A DNA stretch of 45,005 bases from a virus: the IMG/VR virus record IMGVR_UViG_3300046371_000078, positions 1 through 45,005 of that record. One strand, 5' to 3'. Made by a program: the position numbers and the translations under genes. The notes beneath the pieces are model-generated. The model was not told the origin of the DNA and made no database searches. It was given only the letters and a program-made list of their open reading frames with translations. Shown in pieces: positions 24,217-32,600 of the stretch (positions are counted from its first letter, which is position 1; the number at the start of each line of letters is the position of its first letter).

Positions 24217-24582
24217 ATGATTTGGGGAACAGTATTAAGTGGAGTTGTTGATTTAGCCAAGGGCTGGGTACAAGGCAAGGCGGAAGAACGTAAAGTCAAG
24301 CACGAGGTAAAGCTTGAAAAGTTGCGTACAGACGCAGATTGGGAAGCTCGCATGGCGGATGCTACAAAGTCCTCTTGGAAAGATGAGTATCTTATAGTAC
24401 TATTGACACTTCCTCTCTGGTCACTCGCCTACGCAGTGACATTTGATTCCCCTGAAGTTATTGCCCGTGTCAAAGAAGTATTCATCGTACTTGCTGAACT
24501 TCCAGAATATTATCAATACTTACTCTATGCGTCTGTCCTAGCCTCATTTGGGTTGAAAATAAAAGATATGATTAAGAGATAA
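24217..24582 (+). CDS. Holin, three-TM type
   Basis: A 121-residue protein resembling the 3TM holin family known from gene transfer agents and alphaproteobacterial phages. Residues 1-50 form an amphipathic helix with charged heptads. SSWKDEYLIVLLTLPLWSLA near 52-71 opens the first membrane segment, AELPEYYQYLLYASVLASFG near 93-112 is the last, and IKDMIKR is the basic cytoplasmic end. Holins form inner-membrane lesions that release the endolysin, which is encoded 130 bases downstream. A SD-like GGCGGAG precedes the ATG. Confidence 0.75.
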   Translation: MIWGTVLSGVVDLAKGWVQGKAEERKVKHEVKLEKLRTDADWEARMADATKSSWKDEYLIVLLTLPLWSLAYAVTFDSPEVIARVKEVFIVLAELPEYYQYLLYASVLASFGLKIKDMIKR

Positions 24583-24592
24583 GGAGACGATT

Positions 24593-24721
24593 ATGACTGA
24601 AGAAAAGAAGCACACATGTTGTCACGATCATGCAGACGGAGAAAATCATCAGCACGAAGAAGGACATGAGTGTTGCCATGAGCATGAAAATGAAAATACA
24701 GATACAGAGGAAAAAGAGTGA
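24593..24721 (+). CDS. His/Cys-rich putative metal-binding peptide, 42 aa
   Basis: A 42-residue peptide with a perfect SD (AAGGAG, 7 bases before ATG 24593). It contains two matching clusters, CCHDH at 9-13 and CCHEH at 27-31, plus HQHEEGH between them. That makes eight His and four Cys among many Glu, the composition of a Zn, Cu or Ni chelator. The TGA stop overlaps the GTG start of the endolysin (GTGA). No family is known to me. It may buffer metal, protect the endolysin or act as a regulator; all of that is inference. Confidence 0.7.
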   Translation: MTEEKKHTCCHDHADGENHQHEEGHECCHEHENENTDTEEKE

Positions 24722-25212
24722 GTTTCTCTTCTGTAATTGAAATGGTTCTTCACCACGAAGGTGGTTATGTCAATCATCCATCCGATCCGGGTGGTGAGAC
24801 GAAGTACGGCATCAGTAAACGTGCCTACCCCGAAATTGACATAGTTAACTTAACGGAAGAAGATGCAGGAGAAATATACTTTAAAGACTACTGGTCCAAG
24901 ATCAAGGGCGATGATTTGCCTCCCGCTGTTGCTTGTGTTGTCATGGATTATGGTGTCAACTCAGGCATCTCTCGTGCGTCCACAGCATTGCAACGTGCCT
25001 GTGGAAACGAGAAGGGTGACGGCATCATCGGCCCCCACACACTTGCCTCAGTATGGACTACAGTTAAAAACGAAGGAGAAGAGTACGTAGTGAATGAGGT
25101 CACTCGTATTCGCCAAGAATTTATACGTGGCTTATCTATCTATGACACATTCGGTAAAGGATGGGAGCGTAGGATTGATGAAACACGTGCTATGGCAATG
25201 GAGCTAATCTAA
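24718..25212 (+). CDS. Endolysin, GH108-type N-acetylmuramidase
   Basis: A 164-residue peptidoglycan hydrolase. VLHHEGGYVNHPSDPGGETK, then YGIS, at residues 11-34 is the hallmark of glycoside hydrolase family 108, with the catalytic Glu in EGGY. YFKDYWSKIKGDDLPP near 54-69 and VMDYGVNSGISRA near 77-89 match the rest of that domain, and GDGIIGPHTL near 101-110 matches the C-terminal peptidoglycan-binding part. No signal peptide is seen, so it relies on the holin for access to the wall. Start GTG 24718 is set by the overlap with the upstream peptide. Confidence 0.92.
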   Translation: MSFSSVIEMVLHHEGGYVNHPSDPGGETKYGISKRAYPEIDIVNLTEEDAGEIYFKDYWSKIKGDDLPPAVACVVMDYGVNSGISRASTALQRACGNEKGDGIIGPHTLASVWTTVKNEGEEYVVNEVTRIRQEFIRGLSIYDTFGKGWERRIDETRAMAMELI

Positions 25213-25213
25213 A

Positions 25214-27667
25214 ATGTTTAATCAAGGCCAAATGGGGCGTATAGCCAGTAAGTTGGGCTATCAAGGTCCGATGCATAAGTTCAATGAGTTCTTGGCGAGT
25301 AATCCCGGTGCTCAAAGTGCTTATGCCGGTCTTGAGAACAAAGCTAAAATGATGAAGATGTCTCGTGGTGGCGCAGTGCGTAAATTTCAAGTAGGCGGAT
25401 TCAATGCTCAGGCATACTTAACAAGTAATCCAGATGTTGCTCAAGCTGGCGTAGACCCATATCAACATTATCTTCAGTATGGGCAGTATGAAGGACGCAG
25501 TCCAACAGGCGGTCGCATGGAAGCAGTTACAACGCCAGCACCTACAGCAGTTGCTCAGACCGGATTCAATGCGCAGGCGTATTCACAAGCTAATCCAGAT
25601 GTTGCTGAATCTGGAATGGACCCGTACACGCACTATGTACAGTATGGTATATACGAAGGAAGAGGGCCAGCAGGCGGTACTGCTACTTCCTCCGCATCTG
25701 CGTCTCCTTCTTCTGCTCCTGTTTCTGCCTCTACAGCAACAAACGCCGCAAATAGATCTGTATATTTTAATCCGGGTCAGATGAATACTCCAATGACAGC
25801 TACTGCAACAAGCCCAAATCAAAATATTGTTCAATCGTCTGAAGGGGTAGGTGCCCCCACTGTAGGTGCGGCAGTACCACAGATGACACCTTATGGACCC
25901 GTGCTTGATGAGTCAGGTAATCCTATTCAGCGTCAAGTATTAGACGTAGAAGGGAATCCTGTACTTGATGCAAGTGGGAATGCCATGTATGAGGCGGTGT
26001 ACCCTACAATTGCTGATTACAGTGCAACGCAAATGTTTCAGCCGGGATTACCACCGGGCGCACAACAATTAGCTCAGGGCGTTGAATTTGGTACACAGCA
26101 AGCTGTTTCACCGGCAGGTACACAGGTGGGTACGGCACCTACCGTGTCCGCTCCTGATACCGCTACAACTGCTCAAGCTACTGCTCCTATTACACCTACT
26201 GCACAACAGTATCAGGCAATGCTAGCATCAGGACAAGTGCCCGCAACCGCGCCTGCTATTGGGACAGTGTCAGCACCCGCTGTAGCTCAGTCAACTGTAC
26301 CTTCGTCTACTGAAGTGGCTGAACAGCAAGCCGCGCAGATTGATAGTGCAGTTCGTGTGACAGCACCTGATGCTCGTACATTATCTGCTGAAGAGTTAGT
26401 AACTGCACCTGCAGATGCTCAGTTCGCCACACAGTTCGCTGAACAGGTACAAGCGGCACAGGCACAGCCTACTGAGCAAGCTACTGTACAAGGTCAGCTA
26501 GCTAACCTAATGGCTGACTTTGAAGATGGTCAGACACCTGCTTGGGCGGCTGGGGCGATGCGTAATGCAACTGCCATTATGGCTCAGCGTGGCTTAGGTG
26601 CTTCATCTATGGCTGGTCAGGCTATTATCCAAGCGGCCATGGAATCTGCACTACCTATCGCTGTGCAAGACGCGCAGACAATGTCTCAGTTTGAGCAACT
26701 GAATCTGTCTAATCGTCAGGCTCGTGCAATGTTAGCGGCACAACAACGTGCCCAGTTTATTGGACAAGAGTTTGATCAGACCTTCCAAGCCCGCGTTCAG
26801 AATGCATCACGTATCTCCGACATTGCTAATATGAACTTTAATGCTGAGCAACAGATTGCATTAGAGAATGCACGTATGGCTCAGACAGTCGATCTGAATA
26901 ATTTGACCAACCGTCAGGCTGTGCAGATGGCTAACATCGCTCAGATCTCTCAGCTTGAATTGACTAACTTAAACAACCGTCAACAGGCGGCTGTACAAAA
27001 TGCTCAGTCTTTCTTGCAAATGGATATGGCTAATTTGTCTAACGATCAGCAAGCAATCATGTTTGACTCTCAGTCTAAGGTACAGGCTTTGTTATCTGAC
27101 CAAGCGGCGGAGAATGCATCTAGACAGTTCAATGCTACTTCAGAGAATCAGACTAATCAGTTCTTCGCTAACTTAACTTCTCAGGTGTCTCAGTTTAATG
27201 CGACACAAAGCAACGCCATGGAGCAGTTTAACATTGAGCAGGGTACTGCGGTGAAGAAGTTTAACTCTGAGCTACAGAATCAGCGAGATCAGTTTAATGC
27301 ACAGAATCAATTAGTTATCGCGCAGTCTAACGCCCAGTGGCGCAGAGAGATTGCAACTGCTAACACTGCCGCTATCAATGAGGCTAATGCATTTAATGCA
27401 CAAGCTGTGCTGGGTGTCAGTGAGCAAGCATACGCTAACCTATGGCAGGCGTATGAAGATGAGATGGAGTATGCTTGGCAGGGTGGCCAGAATGAGCTTG
27501 ATCGTATTAATAAGCTAGCACAGCAACGTATCTTAGCAGATGCCGAATTGAGTGCGGCTGATGCCGCCGCTGATGCATCGACAAGTTCTGCACTAGGCTC
27601 ATTCGCCGCTACCGCATTGTTCGGTACTGGTGGTAGTGCCGGATTCTTAACGAAGTTTATGCAATAG
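25214..27667 (+). CDS. Probable internal virion protein with NPDV repeats and Gln/Asn-rich coiled region, 817 aa
   Basis: An 817-residue protein at the start of the ejection-protein region. After a GG motif (MSRGGAVRKFQVGGFN, 49-64) there are two 39-residue repeats at 62-100 and 117-155. Each contains FNAQAY, NPDVA, a DPY-x-HY element and QYG-x-YEGR, text seen in bacterial surface proteins. A Thr/Ala/Pro-rich linker (155-400) leads to a long helical domain (430-760) with NLTNRQAVQMANIAQ-like repeats rich in Asn and Gln. A hydrophobic Ala-rich C-terminus (SSALGSFAATALFGTG) follows. Role as an ejected core protein is inferred from size, repeats and position. Confidence 0.7.
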   Translation: MFNQGQMGRIASKLGYQGPMHKFNEFLASNPGAQSAYAGLENKAKMMKMSRGGAVRKFQVGGFNAQAYLTSNPDVAQAGVDPYQHYLQYGQYEGRSPTGGRMEAVTTPAPTAVAQTGFNAQAYSQANPDVAESGMDPYTHYVQYGIYEGRGPAGGTATSSASASPSSAPVSASTATNAANRSVYFNPGQMNTPMTATATSPNQNIVQSSEGVGAPTVGAAVPQMTPYGPVLDESGNPIQRQVLDVEGNPVLDASGNAMYEAVYPTIADYSATQMFQPGLPPGAQQLAQGVEFGTQQAVSPAGTQVGTAPTVSAPDTATTAQATAPITPTAQQYQAMLASGQVPATAPAIGTVSAPAVAQSTVPSSTEVAEQQAAQIDSAVRVTAPDARTLSAEELVTAPADAQFATQFAEQVQAAQAQPTEQATVQGQLANLMADFEDGQTPAWAAGAMRNATAIMAQRGLGASSMAGQAIIQAAMESALPIAVQDAQTMSQFEQLNLSNRQARAMLAAQQRAQFIGQEFDQTFQARVQNASRISDIANMNFNAEQQIALENARMAQTVDLNNLTNRQAVQMANIAQISQLELTNLNNRQQAAVQNAQSFLQMDMANLSNDQQAIMFDSQSKVQALLSDQAAENASRQFNATSENQTNQFFANLTSQVSQFNATQSNAMEQFNIEQGTAVKKFNSELQNQRDQFNAQNQLVIAQSNAQWRREIATANTAAINEANAFNAQAVLGVSEQAYANLWQAYEDEMEYAWQGGQNELDRINKLAQQRILADAELSAADAAADASTSSALGSFAATALFGTGGSAGFLTKFMQ

Positions 27668-27676
27668 GTATTTAAG

Positions 27677-27886
27677 ATGTCTAACAGAATATCACAAACG
27701 TACAATGGCTTTCTTTCATACATGCAACAAAAAGAAAGCAAGGCAACGCCTAAGAAGCAGGAAACTGCTAGCGGACTAGGTGCTCGCATGAAAAGAACAA
27801 GCGCAACCCCATCTAAAACTAAGTATTCAGAACTAGATAAAGTGGCTGAGATGGTTCAGTCAATTCGTGAATATAGGAATGCATAA
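27677..27886 (+). CDS. Small basic helical protein, 69 aa
   Basis: A 69-residue, Lys/Ser/Thr-rich protein of unknown function, beginning MSNRISQTYNGFLSYMQQKE and ending in a short helix (YSELDKVAEMVQSIREYRN). It lies between two virion-protein genes, with a weak SD, and its TAA overlaps the next ATG (TAATG). Position suggests a small structural or assembly component. Confidence 0.65.
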   Translation: MSNRISQTYNGFLSYMQQKESKATPKKQETASGLGARMKRTSATPSKTKYSELDKVAEMVQSIREYRNA

Positions 27887-28416
27887 TGGCAACTCCAGAA
27901 AACCTTCTTGATGCCCCAGTAGCGGGCATGTCTTTAACTGCAGAGCCTAAGTCTCGCCCATGGCGTAGACCATCTCAGGTGTCTACTGTGGATGAAGCAG
28001 TAGCTCTGTATGCTCCCATCTTCTCAGATAAGACTACCTCTCGCATGTTGCTTGGTCAGATTCAAACGGGCATTCCTTTGACCTCTATTGCTGATCTTTT
28101 AATTACCGGCAATACAATGGAAGGTAAGCACACCTTAGATGTTGGATTGCTCGTAGCTCCCGTACTGGTAGAGACAATGATCACTATGGCTGAGATGGCT
28201 GAGATTGATTACGTCATTGGTAATGAGCGCACAGATGATGAGCCGGGTACTAAGCAGGACATTATCAATCAAGTCATGAAGAGCATCAAAGAAGAAGAGG
28301 GCACGGATGAAGAGTCAGTGCCTGAAGAACAAGAGGTTGCCCCACAAGAAGAAGAGGGCATGGATGAAGTATCACCACCGCCTCGTGGGTTAATGGCTCC
28401 AAGGAGTGCAATGTAA
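27886..28416 (+). CDS. Virion-region protein with conserved-looking helical core, 176 aa
   Basis: A 176-residue protein. Residues 35-110 form an ordered helical core (TVDEAVALYAPIFSDKTTSR, then MLLGQIQTGIPLTSIADLLI and APVLVETMITMAEMAEIDYV). The last 55 residues are very acidic (Glu/Asp rich) and end in PPPRGLMAPRSAM. Similar helical proteins occur beside internal virion genes in marine podoviruses as far as I remember; the function is unknown. It is coupled on both sides by TAATG. Confidence 0.7.
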   Translation: MATPENLLDAPVAGMSLTAEPKSRPWRRPSQVSTVDEAVALYAPIFSDKTTSRMLLGQIQTGIPLTSIADLLITGNTMEGKHTLDVGLLVAPVLVETMITMAEMAEIDYVIGNERTDDEPGTKQDIINQVMKSIKEEEGTDEESVPEEQEVAPQEEEGMDEVSPPPRGLMAPRSAM

Positions 28417-29639
28417 TGCCAGCATTAGATTTTAGAGCATTCGCCGCTGGGTTTGCCACGCAAGCACAGAAGATTGAGGAAGAGTCAGCCAAGATTGGCA
28501 TGGAACTTCTCAAGAAAGCAATGGATGATTTTCGTGAAGAGGCCAAAGACTACAAGCCTAAGTACGAAGAAGAAATACGAAACAAAAAAGAACAAGCAAC
28601 GTATCTTAGAGACTCTTTTGGATTAAGTGATACACAAGTAAAAGTTCTACTAGATCGTGGCGATTTAGGTGTTAGGGACTTTGTAGGCAAAGCAGAAAAG
28701 GCTAAGAATTTCCAGCAGTTAGATGACTATAAGGGATTGGTTAAGCTGGCAGAGGCTCAGGAACCTATTACTGGATTTGATGTCATCGACTACATTGATA
28801 GCGGCGCATACGTAAAAACTAAAGCTCCTGTTTATGTTGGGCCGGAAGCATTCAAGACAGGCGTGTTTGGCCGTGAGGTCAGCTTAGGCGGTAAGGACAC
28901 AGTAGAGTCTACTAAGTCTGCATACATTCCTGAGAAGGGTGGATATGAAGGTGATGTGCCATCGTCAATGGGTGCAACTGTAGATTTGACATCTGAACTT
29001 AAGAGGGGTGCGTTTGAGCCGATTACCGGTCCAGAGGATAAGAGGTACAGATCCGCATTTACAGAGGCTTTTGGTAGCTTTGCAGGAACTAGCCTTTTGC
29101 AAAATACGGACGGAACATTTAGGTTTTCTGACAGTAGGGCGGGTGCTAACACAAAACTAGAGCAGGATATGGAAAATGCCTACCAGCAATGGATTGCTAA
29201 CTTCAAGGACGATAAGAAAGCGGTAGACCCTACAACAATTCGTAACTTTGCGCTTTCTTATGTTAATACTCTTAATAATATAGAGAAAGAAAAGGGAGTT
29301 ACTGAACAAGACTTATTCTACAAAGAAGCGGCAGGTCTTGAGGGGTTAGCAGACACCCAAGGGTCGTCCGTTAATGCAACTGGCACTCCTACGGTAGTAA
29401 GTTCTCCTGCTACCAGTTCCACGGTCGCTCCTGCATCCCCGTCAAATGCACCAGCCGATCCTAAAGACCACCCTGTAATTAGAAGTCTAATACCAGCCCC
29501 CACACAAACCCAAATTCAATCTGGGCAGGGATCATCTAGAAGGTTACGCATAGCCAAGATAAAAAATATTCTTATTCAGGAATACGGCTACACAGACATG
29601 AAAAAAGCAGAAGCCGATGCAACGGCAATGGTACTGTAA
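28416..29639 (+). CDS. Probable internal virion protein, 407 aa
   Basis: A 407-residue protein with SD (AAGGAG) and a TAATG overlap at its start. The first 90 residues are helical (FAAGFATQAQKIEEESAKIG, then LLKKAMDDFREEAKDY). The middle has mixed strands (IDYIDSGAYVKTKAPVYVG), and a Ser/Thr/Pro/Ala linker (about 310-355) precedes a basic C-terminal helix. No enzyme motif is seen. Its place between the other large late proteins supports a virion core or ejection role. Confidence 0.65.
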   Translation: MPALDFRAFAAGFATQAQKIEEESAKIGMELLKKAMDDFREEAKDYKPKYEEEIRNKKEQATYLRDSFGLSDTQVKVLLDRGDLGVRDFVGKAEKAKNFQQLDDYKGLVKLAEAQEPITGFDVIDYIDSGAYVKTKAPVYVGPEAFKTGVFGREVSLGGKDTVESTKSAYIPEKGGYEGDVPSSMGATVDLTSELKRGAFEPITGPEDKRYRSAFTEAFGSFAGTSLLQNTDGTFRFSDSRAGANTKLEQDMENAYQQWIANFKDDKKAVDPTTIRNFALSYVNTLNNIEKEKGVTEQDLFYKEAAGLEGLADTQGSSVNATGTPTVVSSPATSSTVAPASPSNAPADPKDHPVIRSLIPAPTQTQIQSGQGSSRRLRIAKIKNILIQEYGYTDMKKAEADATAMVL

Positions 29640-29641
29640 CT

Positions 29642-32600
29642 ATGAAAAAAGGTTACAACTATCTTGATCCAGAAGACATTACTGCTGAGAACTTGAAAGC
29701 AGATGAGGATTTTCTGAATGATGCGGCAAGCTATCTGTATAAGAGCACTGAAGGCGATGTAGACCTAACTGACCCAGAGCAAATCTACGACGAGTTCGCC
29801 AAGCGGATGCGTTATCACGATGTCAATGAAGTAGACACTGTGAGTGATCTGATGTATGCACAGGAAGCAGATGACGAGAGTAAGGCTGAGATGGCCCGTC
29901 TGTTTGATGTGTATGACAAATCAGAGATGAGCACAGAAGATCTAGGTGAGAAGATTGTTGACTATGGTTATGGTATTGCAACTGCCCCATCAACTTGGCT
30001 TGGACTATTGACAGGTGGCGGTGGTAAAGCTGTGTCTGTTGCAGGACAGCAAGCAACTAAAGAGATAGTGCGTAGGACGCTCAAGGGTGCCCTTAAAGGT
30101 GCTCTCGTGGAGGGTGCTATTGGTGCTGGTCAAAGCGTGGCACAGCAAGGCACACGGATGGAGCTAGACCCTGAAAGGGAATTTAGTGGCACTGAGGTTG
30201 CTCTTACTGCAGGACTTTCAGCACTTCCCGGTGTAGCACTAGGTGGTGCGAATGCACTTCGTTTGGGTGCAAAGGAAGCGGATGCAACTTTGCTGAAACA
30301 ACAGGGTGAAGCCGCATTCGCTAAGCGAGAAGCGGAGGCAAAGGTAGCGGCAAAAGAAACTATTGCTAAGGCTCAAGACAGTGATACTAAGGCTGTATCC
30401 GAAGTAGAGGAAGTTTTAGCTGAGTTAGAAGCGTTAACGATTGATCCAACTACCGGCAAGGCCGTCAAAACAAAGCCACTAGATAAAGTTGAGATCGCAG
30501 AAGGTGAGTCCATTCAGATTGGTATTGGGCAACCAGAAGGATTTGAGATCCGTTTAGAGCAGGGCGACATTGATAAGATGACAGCCGCCATATTAGAAAT
30601 GAAAGAAGTCATTCCTAGAACTCCCGGAAATAAAATAACTGCTGACTTATCTCTTGCTATTGCCAATGGTGATATCCCATTAGATATGTATGTAAAAACA
30701 ATGGAGAAGTACAATCTAAGTGGCAGAGACATTGGATTAATTTATCAGGCTAACGTATCGAATGCCGCGAGACTTCTTAAATCAGCACAAGCTATTGGTG
30801 GAAAATCTGCCCAAGATATTCTGTTACTTAAAAAACAACTAAAAGCCGCTATTGATAAGGGGCAGGATTTAAGTGAGGCAGTAGGCGCAGATGTAAAGCT
30901 AGCAACTGAGGTTGGTCAAGAGGCGACTATTCGTGGCTATGCCAAGGATACTGCAAATAAGTTTGAGCGTGTCCGTCGATCTATTATGACTTCTCAGCCA
31001 GTCACTACATTACGTAACGTATTCGGTGGAGCATCTCGTTTAACACTGGACATGTTTGAAGAAGCTGTAGAAGTAGGGACTACCTCTTTATATAATGGCA
31101 TTGCGAAACGTGTCGGACTCAAACCAATTGAAGCAAGTAAACGCTTCTTAAATGTTGGAGACATGGGTAAGTATGTCCTAGATACATCTGAAGCAGATTT
31201 GATTGCAAACTTGTACAAGAATATAGACCAGAAAGGGTTTGATAGATTCTTCGGCAACTTTATTGACTCTTCTGTTGCAGGTACAAAAACCGATGGCGGT
31301 GGTTGGTTAACAAACATTGGGAATGGACTAAACATTCTTAACCGTATGTCTGATAACTTCTTTAAAAAGACTGCATTTGCCGGTGAGCTTAGCCGCTTAG
31401 TCAAGGCTAACTACGATGAAAGTCTTACTGACCTCATTAAAAATGGTAGGTTTAATAGTATTGATCCTAGACTTTTTAATGAGGCAATGGATAAAGCGTT
31501 TGAAATGGTGTATCAGAAGACACCTAAGGGTAAGGGTTTTTTCGCTGAGCAAGCCAGAAACTATCTGAACATTGACCAGCAGTACGGATTTGTTACAGGC
31601 TTACTAATCCCGTTCCCCCGCTTTGTAATTAACCAGATCCAGTTTATGTATGAACATGCGCCGATTATTGGCATGTTGCAAGCTGAGAAGTTAGGCGGCA
31701 AGGGCAAGGTAGCAGGAAGATCATTAGCTAAAAGAATCTCTCAACAAGCTAGTGGTGCGATGATGCTAGGCACGTTTATGAGTCTCCGGAACACCCAAGA
31801 CCCCGGAACACTTTGGTATAACGTAGAGACTGAATACGGCACTGTGGATCTTCGGCCTATGATGGGGCCAATGAACTTAGAACTATACATTGCTGACACA
31901 ATGGTAAAGTTTCGTCGTGGGGAGCCACAACCAAACCTTGTGGGTTTCTCACAGGACATGGTCCAGACTGCTATTGGCTCATCTATGAGAGCAGGGACAG
32001 GTCTTCAGCTAGTCAATGATGTGTTACCTAGTTTGCTCGGTGATCTAGATCCAGACGGTGCTACAGGCGGAAAGATTTCAATTGCTAATATGCAAACGAT
32101 TGGAAGGATTGCTGGCGATTATCTTAACACATTTACATTCCCCTTGTATTTAAGCGTAGCGAGAGATTTATATTCTCTTACTGATGAGGAAATGCGACAG
32201 ATACCCGAAACTAATGGGCTAGTAGACACAACAGACATTATGTTTGCTCGCGCTGGTAGAACACTAGGTCCAATTCGTGAAATGCTGGGTATGGAGAACG
32301 AGAAAGACCCACGTTACAGCATAATGAGATCTACTCCTGCTAAAAAGGTAGACCCACTACGTACGGCAACTACAGGATTTAACATCTCTGAGAATGCAAA
32401 CGAAGTGGAGAAGGAAGCTAACCGGCTTCAGGTCAGACCTTATGAAATCTATCGCAGATTTAAGTTTGGCCCTGCCGATGTTCGCATACGTGAAATGGTA
32501 GCAAGTGAATTACCTCAGAAAATGTCAGGGTACATTAGAGGCGAAGAGTACAAGAGGCAGAACAATGAAAACAAAAGAAAGTTCTTCAAGGAAAAAGCTA

